From Microbacterium paulum (GTDB lineage: Bacteria > Actinomycetota > Actinomycetes > Actinomycetales > Microbacteriaceae), in NCBI RefSeq assembly GCF_015707995.1, contig NZ_JAAGRY010000002.1:1-64000 (forward strand): DNA of 64,000 nt, given 5' to 3'. Within the stretch, counting starts at the first letter, position 1. Each line of letters starts with the position of its first letter. The notes beneath the pieces were generated by a model. The model worked only from the letters and a program-made list of their open reading frames with translations, made no database searches and was not told the DNA's origin. Made by a program: the position numbers and the translations under genes. Shown in pieces: positions 19,414-28,748 of this stretch.

Positions 19414-22308
19414 GTGCGAAAGAGTGTGCAGGTCTTCCGGCGAGACGTCACGCGGATCCTCCGCGCCCGCCGCACGTGGGTCATCGTCCTCGGCGTGCTG
19501 CTGACCCCGGCGCTCTACGCGTGGTTCAACATCACCGCGTTCTGGGACCCCTACGCGAACACCGGCAACATCCGCGTCGCCGTCGTCAACCTCGACGAGG
19601 GGGCGACGTCGGAGCTCACCGGCCCGATCGACGTCGGCTCCCAGGTCGTGGATCAACTGCACGACGACCATCAGCTCGGCTGGCAGTTCATGGGCGCCGA
19701 CGAGGCGCAGGCTGCGGTGCGCTCCGGCGAGGTCTATGCCGCGATCGTCATCCCGAAGGACTTCAGCTCCGACCTCCTGAGCATCACGACCGGGACCTTC
19801 ACCCAGCCCGCGCTGACCTACGACGTCAACGAGAAGGCGAGCGCGATCGCGCCGAAGATCACCGATGTGGGCGCCGCGGGCATCGACAGCAAGATCAGCA
19901 GCGCGTTCATCGAGCAGGTCGCCGAAGCCGCGACAGCCGAGCTGAAGGATGCCGGCGACTCGGTCGAGCTGAAGCTCCTGAACGCCAAGAACGACGGCCT
20001 GAACGCGTTCGACGAAGCATCCACCTCGGTCGCCTCGGCTCGGCAGGGCGTCGCCGACATGAAGGCCGGCATCGAACGCTCGCGCGGCTCGCTGAACGGG
20101 GCGCAGACGACCCTCGGCGACGTCGACCGCACCCTCGGCGACGTGCAGACGGCGCTCGGGCAGGCGCAGCAGATCGTCGCGCAGGCGCAGACCGACGTGC
20201 TGTCGTTCACCGACGCCGCGACGAACGCCTACGTGCAGGGCGCGACCCTGCTGGCGGATGCCTCGGCGCAGGCCCACGTGTCGATCACCCAGGTGACCCA
20301 GACGCTCGGCCAGGCCGGCACCCGCATCGACACCGCAATCGCCGACATCACCGCCGTCGCCGAGGCGAACGCCGCCGCCATCGCGCAGCTGCAGGCCCTG
20401 CTCGACCAGGGCGGGCTCGACCCCGCCGTCGCCGCGCAGCTGCAGCAGGTGCTCACCGCCCTCGAGCAGCAGAACCAGGCCGACCAGCAGCTGCTCGCCG
20501 ATCTCGCGACCCTGAACACCGACACGACCGGTGCGGTGCAGGCCGTCCAAGCGACCGCCGACGCGCTCAACAACGCCGTGCAGGGCGCGCAGGCCTCGGC
20601 CGGAACCCTGCGCGACGCGCTCACCGGCTCGCTCCCCGCGCTCACGAGCGCCATGGCGACCCTGTCGACGAGCGCCGGCGGCTTCTCGGCGGCGATCGAC
20701 GCGCAGCGCGCGCAGCTCACCCAGGCCGGCACGCTGCTCACGGGGCTCGACGCCCAGCTCGTGAGCACGTCGGCGGCGCTCGACAGCCTCGACGGCAACC
20801 TCGCCGGCATCGAGACCGGGCTCGGCAACGCGCGCACCGACGTGCTGGCCCTCGGTTCGGCCTCGTCGTGGAAGACGCTCGGCACCGTCACCGGGCTCGA
20901 CCCGCAGCAGATCGCGCAGTTCATCGCGACGCCGGTCGACGTCGCCGAGCACGCCGTGTTCCCCGTCGACTCGTACGGCTCCGCGATGGCGGCGCTGTTC
21001 ACGAACCTGTCGCTGTGGATCGGCGCGTTCGTCATGATGGTGATCTTCAAGGTCGAGGTCGACACCGAGGGGGTCGCGCCGATCCGCGTGCGCGAGGCGT
21101 ACGTGGGCCGCTTCCTGCTGTTCGGCACGCTCGGCGTGCTGCAGGCGATCGTCGTCACGGTCGGCGACCTCATCATCGGGGTGCAGACGGCGAACGCCGT
21201 GGCGTTCGTGGGCACCGGCATCCTCATCTCGCTCGCCTACGTCAGCATCATCTACGCGCTCTGCGTCTCGTTCGGGCACGTCGGCCGGGGCTTGTGCGTG
21301 CTGCTCGTGATCATGCAGATCCCGGGAGCCTCGGGCCTGTACCCGATCGAGCTCATGCCGCAGTTCTTCCGCAACATCTACCCCTTCCTGCCGTTCACCT
21401 ACGGCATCGACGCGATGCGCGAGACGATCGCCGGCTTCTACGGCGCGCACTGGTGGCGCTTCATGGGCGTGCTCGGCATCTTCGTCGTGCTCGCCTGGGT
21501 GCTCGGCCTCGTGCTGCGCCGGCGCCTCGCGAACCTCAACCGCCTCTTCAACCGCGAGATCGTCGCCACCGACCTGCTCATCGGCGAAGACGTGCAGGTC
21601 ATCGGGCGCGGCTATCGCCTGAGCGACGTCATCCACGCGCTCTCCGATCGCAGCGACTTTCGCAGCCGTCTCGACCGGCGCTCGCGCCACTTCACCGAGC
21701 GCTACCCGACGCTGCTGCGGGTCGCCCTGCTCACGGGCCTCGGCGGCATGGTCGTGCTGGGTCTCATCGCCTGGCTCGTGCACGAGCAGAGCGCGACGCT
21801 GCTCTTCCTCTGGATGCTCTGGTGCCTCGTCGTCATCGCGTTCCTCGTCGTGCTCGAGTACGTCAACCACAGCTTCGAGGCGGCCGCCGAGCTCGCCGGC
21901 ATGGGCGACGCCGACCTCCGCCGCGCGATGCACGGCGTCGACACGGTCTCCTCCGGCGGAGCCGCGGAGGCATCAGGCGGAGCCCAGCGCCTCGTCGGCG
22001 ACGACCTGACCACCCCCGACCCCACCGAGTCGGGGCCCGGTGCCGCGACGGCGGCGGGTGAGCCGGATGCCGGGGCGGCGAGCGCACCGGATGCCTCCGA
22101 CGCGGGCGCCGACCCGGACACCGTCGACAGCGACACCGACGAGCTCACGCGCCTGTTCGCCGACGACCCCGCGCCCGCTCCCGCTGCGGGATCCGCGGTT
22201 CCCCCCGAACCGGAACCCGAACCCGCCGGTGCGACCGAGGGTGAGCCCGACGCCGAGGCATCCGACGACGATCCCGACGCGCCCCGCGAAGGAGGTGAAC
22301 GAGCGTGA
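19414..22308 (+). CDS. YhgE/Pip-family membrane protein
   Basis: The 964-residue protein has one N-terminal membrane helix (VIVLGVLLTPALYAWFN), a very long extracytoplasmic region rich in Gln, Ala and Thr that looks coiled-coil (about residues 180-480), and five or six C-terminal helices. This is the YhgE/Pip (phage infection protein, ABC-2-like) layout. After the last helix comes an acidic, Pro/Glu-rich cytoplasmic tail of about 130 residues. I chose GTG 19414, 6 bases after a TACGAT box; ATG 19399 in the same frame is the alternative. Relatives act in ESX/type VII-linked export or as phage receptors; the role here is not known. Confidence 0.75.
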   Translation: MRKSVQVFRRDVTRILRARRTWVIVLGVLLTPALYAWFNITAFWDPYANTGNIRVAVVNLDEGATSELTGPIDVGSQVVDQLHDDHQLGWQFMGADEAQAAVRSGEVYAAIVIPKDFSSDLLSITTGTFTQPALTYDVNEKASAIAPKITDVGAAGIDSKISSAFIEQVAEAATAELKDAGDSVELKLLNAKNDGLNAFDEASTSVASARQGVADMKAGIERSRGSLNGAQTTLGDVDRTLGDVQTALGQAQQIVAQAQTDVLSFTDAATNAYVQGATLLADASAQAHVSITQVTQTLGQAGTRIDTAIADITAVAEANAAAIAQLQALLDQGGLDPAVAAQLQQVLTALEQQNQADQQLLADLATLNTDTTGAVQAVQATADALNNAVQGAQASAGTLRDALTGSLPALTSAMATLSTSAGGFSAAIDAQRAQLTQAGTLLTGLDAQLVSTSAALDSLDGNLAGIETGLGNARTDVLALGSASSWKTLGTVTGLDPQQIAQFIATPVDVAEHAVFPVDSYGSAMAALFTNLSLWIGAFVMMVIFKVEVDTEGVAPIRVREAYVGRFLLFGTLGVLQAIVVTVGDLIIGVQTANAVAFVGTGILISLAYVSIIYALCVSFGHVGRGLCVLLVIMQIPGASGLYPIELMPQFFRNIYPFLPFTYGIDAMRETIAGFYGAHWWRFMGVLGIFVVLAWVLGLVLRRRLANLNRLFNREIVATDLLIGEDVQVIGRGYRLSDVIHALSDRSDFRSRLDRRSRHFTERYPTLLRVALLTGLGGMVVLGLIAWLVHEQSATLLFLWMLWCLVVIAFLVVLEYVNHSFEAAAELAGMGDADLRRAMHGVDTVSSGGAAEASGGAQRLVGDDLTTPDPTESGPGAATAAGEPDAGAASAPDASDAGADPDTVDSDTDELTRLFADDPAPAPAAGSAVPPEPEPEPAGATEGEPDAEASDDDPDAPREGGERA

Positions 22309-24491
22309 GAGGCATCCTGCACCTCATCCGCCGCGACCTGCGGCACTCGGTCATGAACGTCATGGCGATCATCGTGATGTTCGGCCTCGTCGTCATCCCG
22401 TCGCTGTTCACCTGGTTCAACGTGCTCGCCAGCTGGAACCCGTTCGACAACACGAAGAACCTCACCGTCGCCGTCGCCTCAACCGACGAGGGCTACCAGA
22501 GCGACCTCGTTCCGATCCGGGTGAACGTGGGCGAGCAGGTGCTGTCGCAGTTGCGCGCGAACGACCAGCTCAACTGGGTGATCACCTCGGAAGACGACGC
22601 GATCGACGGCACGAAGGCCGGCCGCTACTATGCAGCGATCGTGTTGCCGAAGAGCTTCAGCGCCGACATGCTCACGTTCTACGCCGACGGGGCCGAGCGC
22701 ACCGAGCTCGCCTATTACACGAACGAGAAGAAGAACGCCCTCGCCCCGAAGATCACCGGTCAGGGCGCCGAGGGTGTGTCGGCGCAGATCAGCGAGGTGT
22801 TCACCGAGACGCTGAGCGACGTCGCGCTGAGCCTCATCTCGTCGCTGTCCGACTATCTCACCGACGCCGATACGCAGGCCGCACTCGCGCGTGTCGAGAG
22901 CCGGGTCGGCTCGCTCGCCGCACAGCTACGCTCGGGCGCGCAGACCGCGGACATGTTCGGCGCCCTGGTGCAGGGCACGATCCCGCTCGCGCAGAGCGCG
23001 TCGGCTCTCGTCTCGGGAGCGGGCTCGGCGTTCGGCGACGCCGCGGACGCCGCCGGCGGCGGCGCCGGTGCGGTGCAGCAGCTCGCCGGCACGCTGCAGC
23101 AGGCGACCGGCGCGATCGCCGACGCGATCGCCCAGACGGCGGCCGGGTACGAGGCGGTCGGCACGAGCATCGACGACCAGTACGCGCAGGTCGGCACGGT
23201 GTCGGGCGACCAGTCCGCCGCGCTCACCACCCTCGCGGCACGCGTGCAGCAGCAGATCGACGGGGCGACGACTCTCCGCACCACCCTCGTCGACGACGTG
23301 CGCCCGCAGCTGCCGCCCGCCGGTCAGCAGGCGCTCGATGACGTCGTCGCGCAGCTCGACCGCGCGATCCTGCGCCAGCAGGCCGTCCACGATTCGCTCG
23401 TACAGGCAGGGCAGGACATCACCGCGGGAAACGCCGCCGCCGAGGCTACCCATCAGCAAGTGAAGGACCTCATCGCTCAGGCGAAGGACGCGATCGCGCA
23501 GGCGCAGAGCTCGTACTCCGGCACCCTGAAGCCGCAGTTGGATGCCCTGGGCTCGACCCTCGCCACGATCGACGACGACGTCTCGGCGGTGCGCGGCGAC
23601 CTGTCGCAGGCGGCCGCGGGGCTGTCGGGGGCGTCCGACTCGGTCGTCGCAACCCTGCAGGGTGCGCAGGGCGTCACCGCCCGCCTCAGCACGGCGCTCA
23701 CCGACGCGGCCGGCCGGTTCGACGGCGTGCAGCAGGCGATCGCCCGGGCTGTGCAGACCGGCGACCTCGCCGGACTGAGCGAGGTGATCGGATCCGACCC
23801 GAGCGTGCTCGCCACCTCGCTCGCCGAGCCCGTGCGGGTCGACCGTGTGGCGGTGTTCCCCGTCGTCAGCTTCGGTGCGGGCATGGCACCGCTGTACATC
23901 GTGCTCGCCCTGTGGGTCGGGGCGCTCCTCATGACCGTCGCGATCCGCGTCGACGTCGGCCGGGACACCCTGCCCGGCGACCCCGACCTGACGCCGACGC
24001 AGAAGTACCTCGGCCGCTACGGCATCTTCGCCCTGACGGGGCTCGCGCAGAGCACCCTCCTCATCGGCGGTCTCATCCTGTTCGTGCGCATCGCTCCGGC
24101 GCACCCCTTCCTGCTGCTCCTGGCCGGGTGGGTCACCTCGCTCGTCTTCACCCTGATCATCTACACGTTCGTCGTCGCGTTCGGCAACGCGGGCAAGGCG
24201 CTCGCTGTGCTCCTGCTCGTGATCCAGATCTCCGGGTCGGGCGGTGCCTACCCGCTGCAGCTGCTGCCCGCGTGGTTCCAGAACATCAGCCCGTTCCTCC
24301 CCGCCACGCACGCGATCTCAGCGATCCGCTCGGCGATCGCGGGCACCTACGGGGCGGACTTCTGGGTGTCGCTGGGGCTCCTGCTCGCCTTCACGCTGCC
24401 GACGCTGCTGCTGGGTCTCGTGCTGCGCCGCCCGCTGATCTCGTTCAACCGAGGGCTCGTCGACGCCATGGCCTCGACGAAGCTCATGTGA
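22305..24491 (+). CDS. YhgE/Pip-family membrane protein, second copy
   Basis: The 728-residue paralogue of the preceding gene has the same order: N-terminal helix (VVIPSLFTWFNVLASWNPF), YYAAIVLPKSFSADML block, Gln/Ala-rich coiled-coil region, then about six C-terminal helices ending LRRPLISFNRGL. It lacks the acidic tail. GTG 22305 overlaps the upstream stop (GTGA) and has a strong GAAGGAGG ribosome site, so the two are made in matched amounts, which suggests a heteromeric complex. The gene overlaps the TetR gene by 4 bases. Confidence 0.8.
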   Translation: MRGILHLIRRDLRHSVMNVMAIIVMFGLVVIPSLFTWFNVLASWNPFDNTKNLTVAVASTDEGYQSDLVPIRVNVGEQVLSQLRANDQLNWVITSEDDAIDGTKAGRYYAAIVLPKSFSADMLTFYADGAERTELAYYTNEKKNALAPKITGQGAEGVSAQISEVFTETLSDVALSLISSLSDYLTDADTQAALARVESRVGSLAAQLRSGAQTADMFGALVQGTIPLAQSASALVSGAGSAFGDAADAAGGGAGAVQQLAGTLQQATGAIADAIAQTAAGYEAVGTSIDDQYAQVGTVSGDQSAALTTLAARVQQQIDGATTLRTTLVDDVRPQLPPAGQQALDDVVAQLDRAILRQQAVHDSLVQAGQDITAGNAAAEATHQQVKDLIAQAKDAIAQAQSSYSGTLKPQLDALGSTLATIDDDVSAVRGDLSQAAAGLSGASDSVVATLQGAQGVTARLSTALTDAAGRFDGVQQAIARAVQTGDLAGLSEVIGSDPSVLATSLAEPVRVDRVAVFPVVSFGAGMAPLYIVLALWVGALLMTVAIRVDVGRDTLPGDPDLTPTQKYLGRYGIFALTGLAQSTLLIGGLILFVRIAPAHPFLLLLAGWVTSLVFTLIIYTFVVAFGNAGKALAVLLLVIQISGSGGAYPLQLLPAWFQNISPFLPATHAISAIRSAIAGTYGADFWVSLGLLLAFTLPTLLLGLVLRRPLISFNRGLVDAMASTKLM

Positions 24492-25174
24492 CCGGTATCC
24501 CACTCGCCCGAACGACCACTCCCGTGACCCGCACCGCCGCCTCCCCCGCCTCAGCCGCCCCCGCGCGCGCGGCCGGTCGTCGCCGCGACGCCACGGCGAA
24601 CCGCGCGGCTCTTCTCGCGGCGGCGCAACGCGTGCTCGCGCGCGACCCGCACGCCTCTCTCGACGCGATCGCCCAGTCCGCGGGCCTATCGCGCCGCGCG
24701 CTGTACGGTCACTTCTCCGACCGCGAAGAGCTGCTGCGCGAGGTCATCGCCATCGGGGCCGGCCGGTTCAACGCCATCGCCGAAGAGACGTCCGACCCCG
24801 ACCCGCGCGTCGCGCTCGCCCATATGGCGGCGCGGCTGTGGCGCGAGGCATCCGCCGTGCGCGCGTCGGCGAACATCGCCCTCGACGACGCGCACGTCGC
24901 GGGTACCGTGCGCTCGCTCGCGCCGCTGCGCCGCCGCGTGCGCGAACTGACCCGGCAGGGCGTCGAGTCGGGGGCCTTCCGCGGCGACGTCGCCCCCGAC
25001 CTGCTCGCGTTCCTGATCGAAGAGACGGCGCGGGCGACGCTTCGCGAACTGCGGCTGTCGACGAGAGACGCCGACGCGGCGGTCGTGCGGGTCGTGCTCA
25101 GCATCGCGGGACTGTCGTGGCGCGAGCAGGTCGAACTGCTCGACGAGCACCCCGAAATCCTCGCCGCCGGCTGA
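24488..25174 (+). CDS. TetR-family regulator of the YhgE operon
   Basis: The 228-residue protein has a disordered Ala/Thr/Arg-rich start of about 30 residues, then a TetR HTH (about residues 38-85, with SLDAIAQSAGLSRRALYGHFSDREELL) and a helical ligand domain. GTG 24488 overlaps the stop of the second YhgE gene (GTGA), so regulator and membrane pair are one operon. It most likely binds the TTGCACA-N4-TGTGCAA palindrome at the operon start and is therefore autoregulated. Ligand unknown. Confidence 0.85.
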   Translation: MTGIPLARTTTPVTRTAASPASAAPARAAGRRRDATANRAALLAAAQRVLARDPHASLDAIAQSAGLSRRALYGHFSDREELLREVIAIGAGRFNAIAEETSDPDPRVALAHMAARLWREASAVRASANIALDDAHVAGTVRSLAPLRRRVRELTRQGVESGAFRGDVAPDLLAFLIEETARATLRELRLSTRDADAAVVRVVLSIAGLSWREQVELLDEHPEILAAG

Positions 25175-25336
25175 GCGGCGCGGCATCGGCACTCGCCCCG
25201 TGTCGCGGGCGGCGCATAGGATGCCAGGACGGCTCGCTCCTCTGGGGGCGCGGGCCGAGACGCCGCGGGCCCCGAAACCTGCGCGGCGCGACGCCCTGCC
25301 GCCCCCGGATCCCAGCTGGAAAGCGCTCTGACGACG

Positions 25337-28027
25337 ATGTCCGACCTCCCCTCCCTGACCGGTGCGAACCGCACGGTCGCCCACTCCGCAGACCCCGAGC
25401 CCGCCCGCACGCGGAGCATCGGCCGACGCATCGGCATCATCGCCTATTCGGTGGTCGCCGGGCTCACGGTCATCGCCCTGATCGCGGCGGGGTTCGTCGT
25501 CTGGACGATCCAGCGCTCGTTCCCGCAGCTCGACGGCACCGTTTCGGCCGCGGGCCTCGAGGCCGACGTCTCGGTGTACCGCGACGACCTCGGCATCCCC
25601 ACGATCGTCGCCGACTCGACGCACGACCTCTTCTACGCGCAGGGGTACGTGCAGGCGCAAGACCGGTTCTGGGAGATGGACTTCCGCCGGCACGTCACGA
25701 GCGGGCGCCTCGCCGAGCTCTTCGGCGCGTCGCAGCTGCCGACCGACGAGTTCTTGCGCACGCTCGGCTGGCGGCGCGTCGCCGAGCAAGAGGTGCAGGC
25801 GCTGGATGCCACGACCCGCGGCTACTACGAGGCCTACGCCGACGGGGTCAACGCCTACCTCGCCGACCATCAGGGCGCCGATGCGTCGCTCGAATACGCG
25901 GTGCTCGGTCTGCAGAACGCCGACTACGAGATCGAACCGTGGACCCCGGCCGACTCGGTCGCGTGGCTCAAGGCGATGGCGTGGGACCTGCGCAGCAACA
26001 TCGAAGAAGAGACCGATCGCGCGCTGCTCGCCGCGGACTTCACCCCCGCCCAGATCGCCGACCTCTACCCCGCGTACCCCTACGCCGACCACCCCGTGAT
26101 CGTGCCGACGATCACGACCGACGCGCCGGCGGCGGCGGGGTCGGATGCCTCGGCGAGCGCCGCGGCGGCGGGCACCCGCGTCGGCAGCGGCGTCAGCACC
26201 GGGAGCGCCGGCGCGGCGACGGGCGTGTCGTGGCGTGAGGTCGGCTCGGTCGTCGAGGCGGCGTCGGCTCTGCTCGGCGGCGCCGGCGAGGGCGTCGGGT
26301 CGAACTCGTGGGTCGTGTCGGGTGCGCTCACCGCGAGCGGCATGCCGCTGCTCAGCAACGACCCGCACCTGGGCGCGTCGCTGCCGAGCGTGTGGCACCA
26401 GATCGGCCTGCGCTGCCGCACGGTCAGCGACGCGTGCGCGTTCGACGTGGCCGGCTTCGGGTTCTCGGGCGTTCCGGGCGTCGTCATCGGACACAACGCC
26501 GACATCGCGTGGGGCTTCACGAACCTGACCGCCGACGTCACCGACCTCTACCTCGAACGCGTCGAGGGCGACTCGTACTGGCGCGACGGCGCGCTCGTGC
26601 CGCTCGAGACCCGCACCGAGACCTTCCGGGTGGCGGGCGGCGACGACGTCACGATCGACGTGCGCTCGACGGTGCACGGGCCGATCGTGTCGGGCCTGAC
26701 CGACGACTTCACCGCGATCGCCGATGATCCGGCGACCGGGTCGACCGACGCCGTCGTGCCGCTCGGCACGGGCGACGGCGCGAGCATTCCGCGCGGGGAA
26801 TATGCCGTCTCGCTGCGCTGGACCGCGCTCGATGTCGGCACGACCGCGAGCGCGATCTTCGCGCTGAACACGGCGACCGACTTCGCGGGGTTCCGAGCCG
26901 CGGCATCCCTCTTCGATGTTCCCGCGCAGAACCTCATCTACGCCGACCGCGCGGGCAACATCGGCTACCAGTCGCCGGGCAAGCTGCCGATCCGCGGCGC
27001 CGGCGACGGCACCATGCCCCAACCCGGCTGGGACTCGGCGTACGACTGGCAGGGCTTCATCCCGTTCGCCGAACTGCCCGTCGTCTACAACCCCGAGTCG
27101 GGCTACATCGTCACCGCCAACAACCCCGTGATCCCCGAGAGCTACCCCTACTTCCTCGGCTCGGACTGGAATTACGGCTGGCGGGCGGCCCGCATCGTCG
27201 ACCTGATCGAGCGCGCCGCGGCGCGCGGCCCACTGACGGCCGACGACATGAGCGCCATTCAGGCCGACCAGCAGTTCGCGATGGGCAAACGCCTGATCGG
27301 CGCCTACGCCGACATCACGCTCGACGATGCGAAGGCGCAGCGCGGCCTCGACCTGCTCGCCGGGTGGGATGCCCAGAACGCCCCCGACTCGTCGGCCGCC
27401 GCCTTCGCGAACGTGCTGTGGGACGAACTCGCGCAAGACCTCTTCTCGCGCCGCGCGCACCCCGCGAGCCTGTCGGGTCAGGGTCGCCTGTTCGTCGTGG
27501 TCGACCGGCTGCTCGACGACCCCGACTCGGCGTGGTGGACCAACGACACCCTCGGCGTCGACGGGCAGCGCGCCCTGCTCGAACGCGCCGCGACCGACGC
27601 GTATGCGCGGCTCGTGTCCCTGCAGGGCGACGACCCGGATGCCTGGAACTGGGGCTCGCTGCACGCGATCACGCTGACGAGCGGCACGTTCGGCGAGAGC
27701 GGCATCGCGCCGATCGAGGCCCTCTTCAACCGAGGCCCGTTCCCCGTCGGCGGCGGATCGTCGGTCGTCGATGCGACCGGCTGGACGCTCGGCAGCGGTT
27801 CGTTCGCGACCACGACGGTGCCCTCGATGCGCATGACGATCGACCTGGCCGATCTCGACGCCTCGCGGTGGAACCACCTCACCGGCACGAGCGGGCACGC
27901 CTTCCACCCGAATTACTACGACCAGTTCGACGCGTGGCAGCACCAGCGCCAGACGCCGTGGCTGTTCACGCGCGAGCGCCTCGAGGCATCCGCCTCCGAC
28001 ACCCTCGTGCTCACCCCCGCCGGGTGA
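25337..28027 (+). CDS. Penicillin acylase family N-terminal nucleophile hydrolase
   Basis: The 896-residue protein has an N-terminal membrane anchor (about residues 32-55), an alpha-chain region with YRDDLGIPTIVADSTHDLFYAQGYVQAQDRFWEMD, and a predicted self-cleavage site before Ser322 in GVGSNSWVVSG; Ser322 would be the catalytic beta-chain N-terminus. Further blocks are LSNDPHL, HGPIV and the AL-W pattern. Family members hydrolyse amide bonds of penicillins, N-acyl-homoserine lactones or other acylated amines, so acyl-lactone quenching is possible but unproven. A Gly/Ser/Ala-rich linker just before the cleavage site is the excised spacer. It stands alone; a TAGGAT box lies at 25216-25221. 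Confidence 0.85.
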   Translation: MSDLPSLTGANRTVAHSADPEPARTRSIGRRIGIIAYSVVAGLTVIALIAAGFVVWTIQRSFPQLDGTVSAAGLEADVSVYRDDLGIPTIVADSTHDLFYAQGYVQAQDRFWEMDFRRHVTSGRLAELFGASQLPTDEFLRTLGWRRVAEQEVQALDATTRGYYEAYADGVNAYLADHQGADASLEYAVLGLQNADYEIEPWTPADSVAWLKAMAWDLRSNIEEETDRALLAADFTPAQIADLYPAYPYADHPVIVPTITTDAPAAAGSDASASAAAAGTRVGSGVSTGSAGAATGVSWREVGSVVEAASALLGGAGEGVGSNSWVVSGALTASGMPLLSNDPHLGASLPSVWHQIGLRCRTVSDACAFDVAGFGFSGVPGVVIGHNADIAWGFTNLTADVTDLYLERVEGDSYWRDGALVPLETRTETFRVAGGDDVTIDVRSTVHGPIVSGLTDDFTAIADDPATGSTDAVVPLGTGDGASIPRGEYAVSLRWTALDVGTTASAIFALNTATDFAGFRAAASLFDVPAQNLIYADRAGNIGYQSPGKLPIRGAGDGTMPQPGWDSAYDWQGFIPFAELPVVYNPESGYIVTANNPVIPESYPYFLGSDWNYGWRAARIVDLIERAAARGPLTADDMSAIQADQQFAMGKRLIGAYADITLDDAKAQRGLDLLAGWDAQNAPDSSAAAFANVLWDELAQDLFSRRAHPASLSGQGRLFVVVDRLLDDPDSAWWTNDTLGVDGQRALLERAATDAYARLVSLQGDDPDAWNWGSLHAITLTSGTFGESGIAPIEALFNRGPFPVGGGSSVVDATGWTLGSGSFATTTVPSMRMTIDLADLDASRWNHLTGTSGHAFHPNYYDQFDAWQHQRQTPWLFTRERLEASASDTLVLTPAG

Positions 28028-28163
28028 GGGTTCCGGGCTGAGGCAGTGGGTGCGGACCCGCCCGCGCCCGCCGGTCGAGGCCGCGCGCACGCCGCGTCAA
28101 GCCCCCGCGGGGGTGCTGCGGCGGCCCGTAGCATCGAGAAGGACCCCGCCCGAGGAGGCCCCG

Positions 28164-28748
28164 ATGGCGACCGCCAGTGTGAGAGTGTTCGACTGCACCC
28201 CCGATGACGTGTTCGCCGTGCTCGGCGACGGCTGGCTGTACCCGGTGTGGGTCGTGGGGGCCGCGCGCATGCGCGATGTCGATCCCGAGTGGCCCGCCGA
28301 GGGCGCGCACTTGCACCACTCGCTCGGGGCGTGGCCGATCCTGCTCGACGACGACACCCAGATCGTCGAGTGGTCGCCGCCGCACCGCCTGAAACTGCGG
28401 GCCAAGGCGGGCCCGCTCGGCAGGGCCGTCGTGGTGATCGAGGTCAAGCCGCGCGGCGCCGGGTGCGTCGTGCGCATCGGTGAAGAGCCCGTGTCGGGCC
28501 TCGCCGCGCGGCTCCCCCGCCTCACGTGGGCGCCGCTGCTGCATCTGCGCAATGAAGAGGCGATCCGCCGCCTCGCCTTTCTCAGCGAGGGCCGCCGGCG
28601 CGAGCGCGAGGCCGGTGTGGACACGGCTCGCACGGCGGTGCCCGATCCTGCGTCGTCGTCGGCGCCTCGGAGTGGCCCCGACCCGCAAGCCGAGGCCGAC
28701 GTCGCCGAGGCGACGGATGCCGCGGCTGCCGCAGCGGGAGAGCGATGA
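28164..28748 (+). CDS. SRPBCC-fold protein
   Basis: The 194-residue protein begins TASVRVFDCTPDDVFAVLGDGWLYPVWVVGAARMRDVD, the typical start of the SRPBCC (START-like) ligand-binding fold, with WSPPHRLKLRAKAGPLGRAVVVIEVKP in the middle. The last 45 residues are acidic and disordered. ATG 28164 has a GAGGAGG ribosome site. The stop overlaps the start of the FAD oxidoreductase (ATGA), so the two are coupled and probably act on the same hydrophobic compound. No specific ligand can be named. Confidence 0.75.
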   Translation: MATASVRVFDCTPDDVFAVLGDGWLYPVWVVGAARMRDVDPEWPAEGAHLHHSLGAWPILLDDDTQIVEWSPPHRLKLRAKAGPLGRAVVVIEVKPRGAGCVVRIGEEPVSGLAARLPRLTWAPLLHLRNEEAIRRLAFLSEGRRREREAGVDTARTAVPDPASSSAPRSGPDPQAEADVAEATDAAAAAAGER

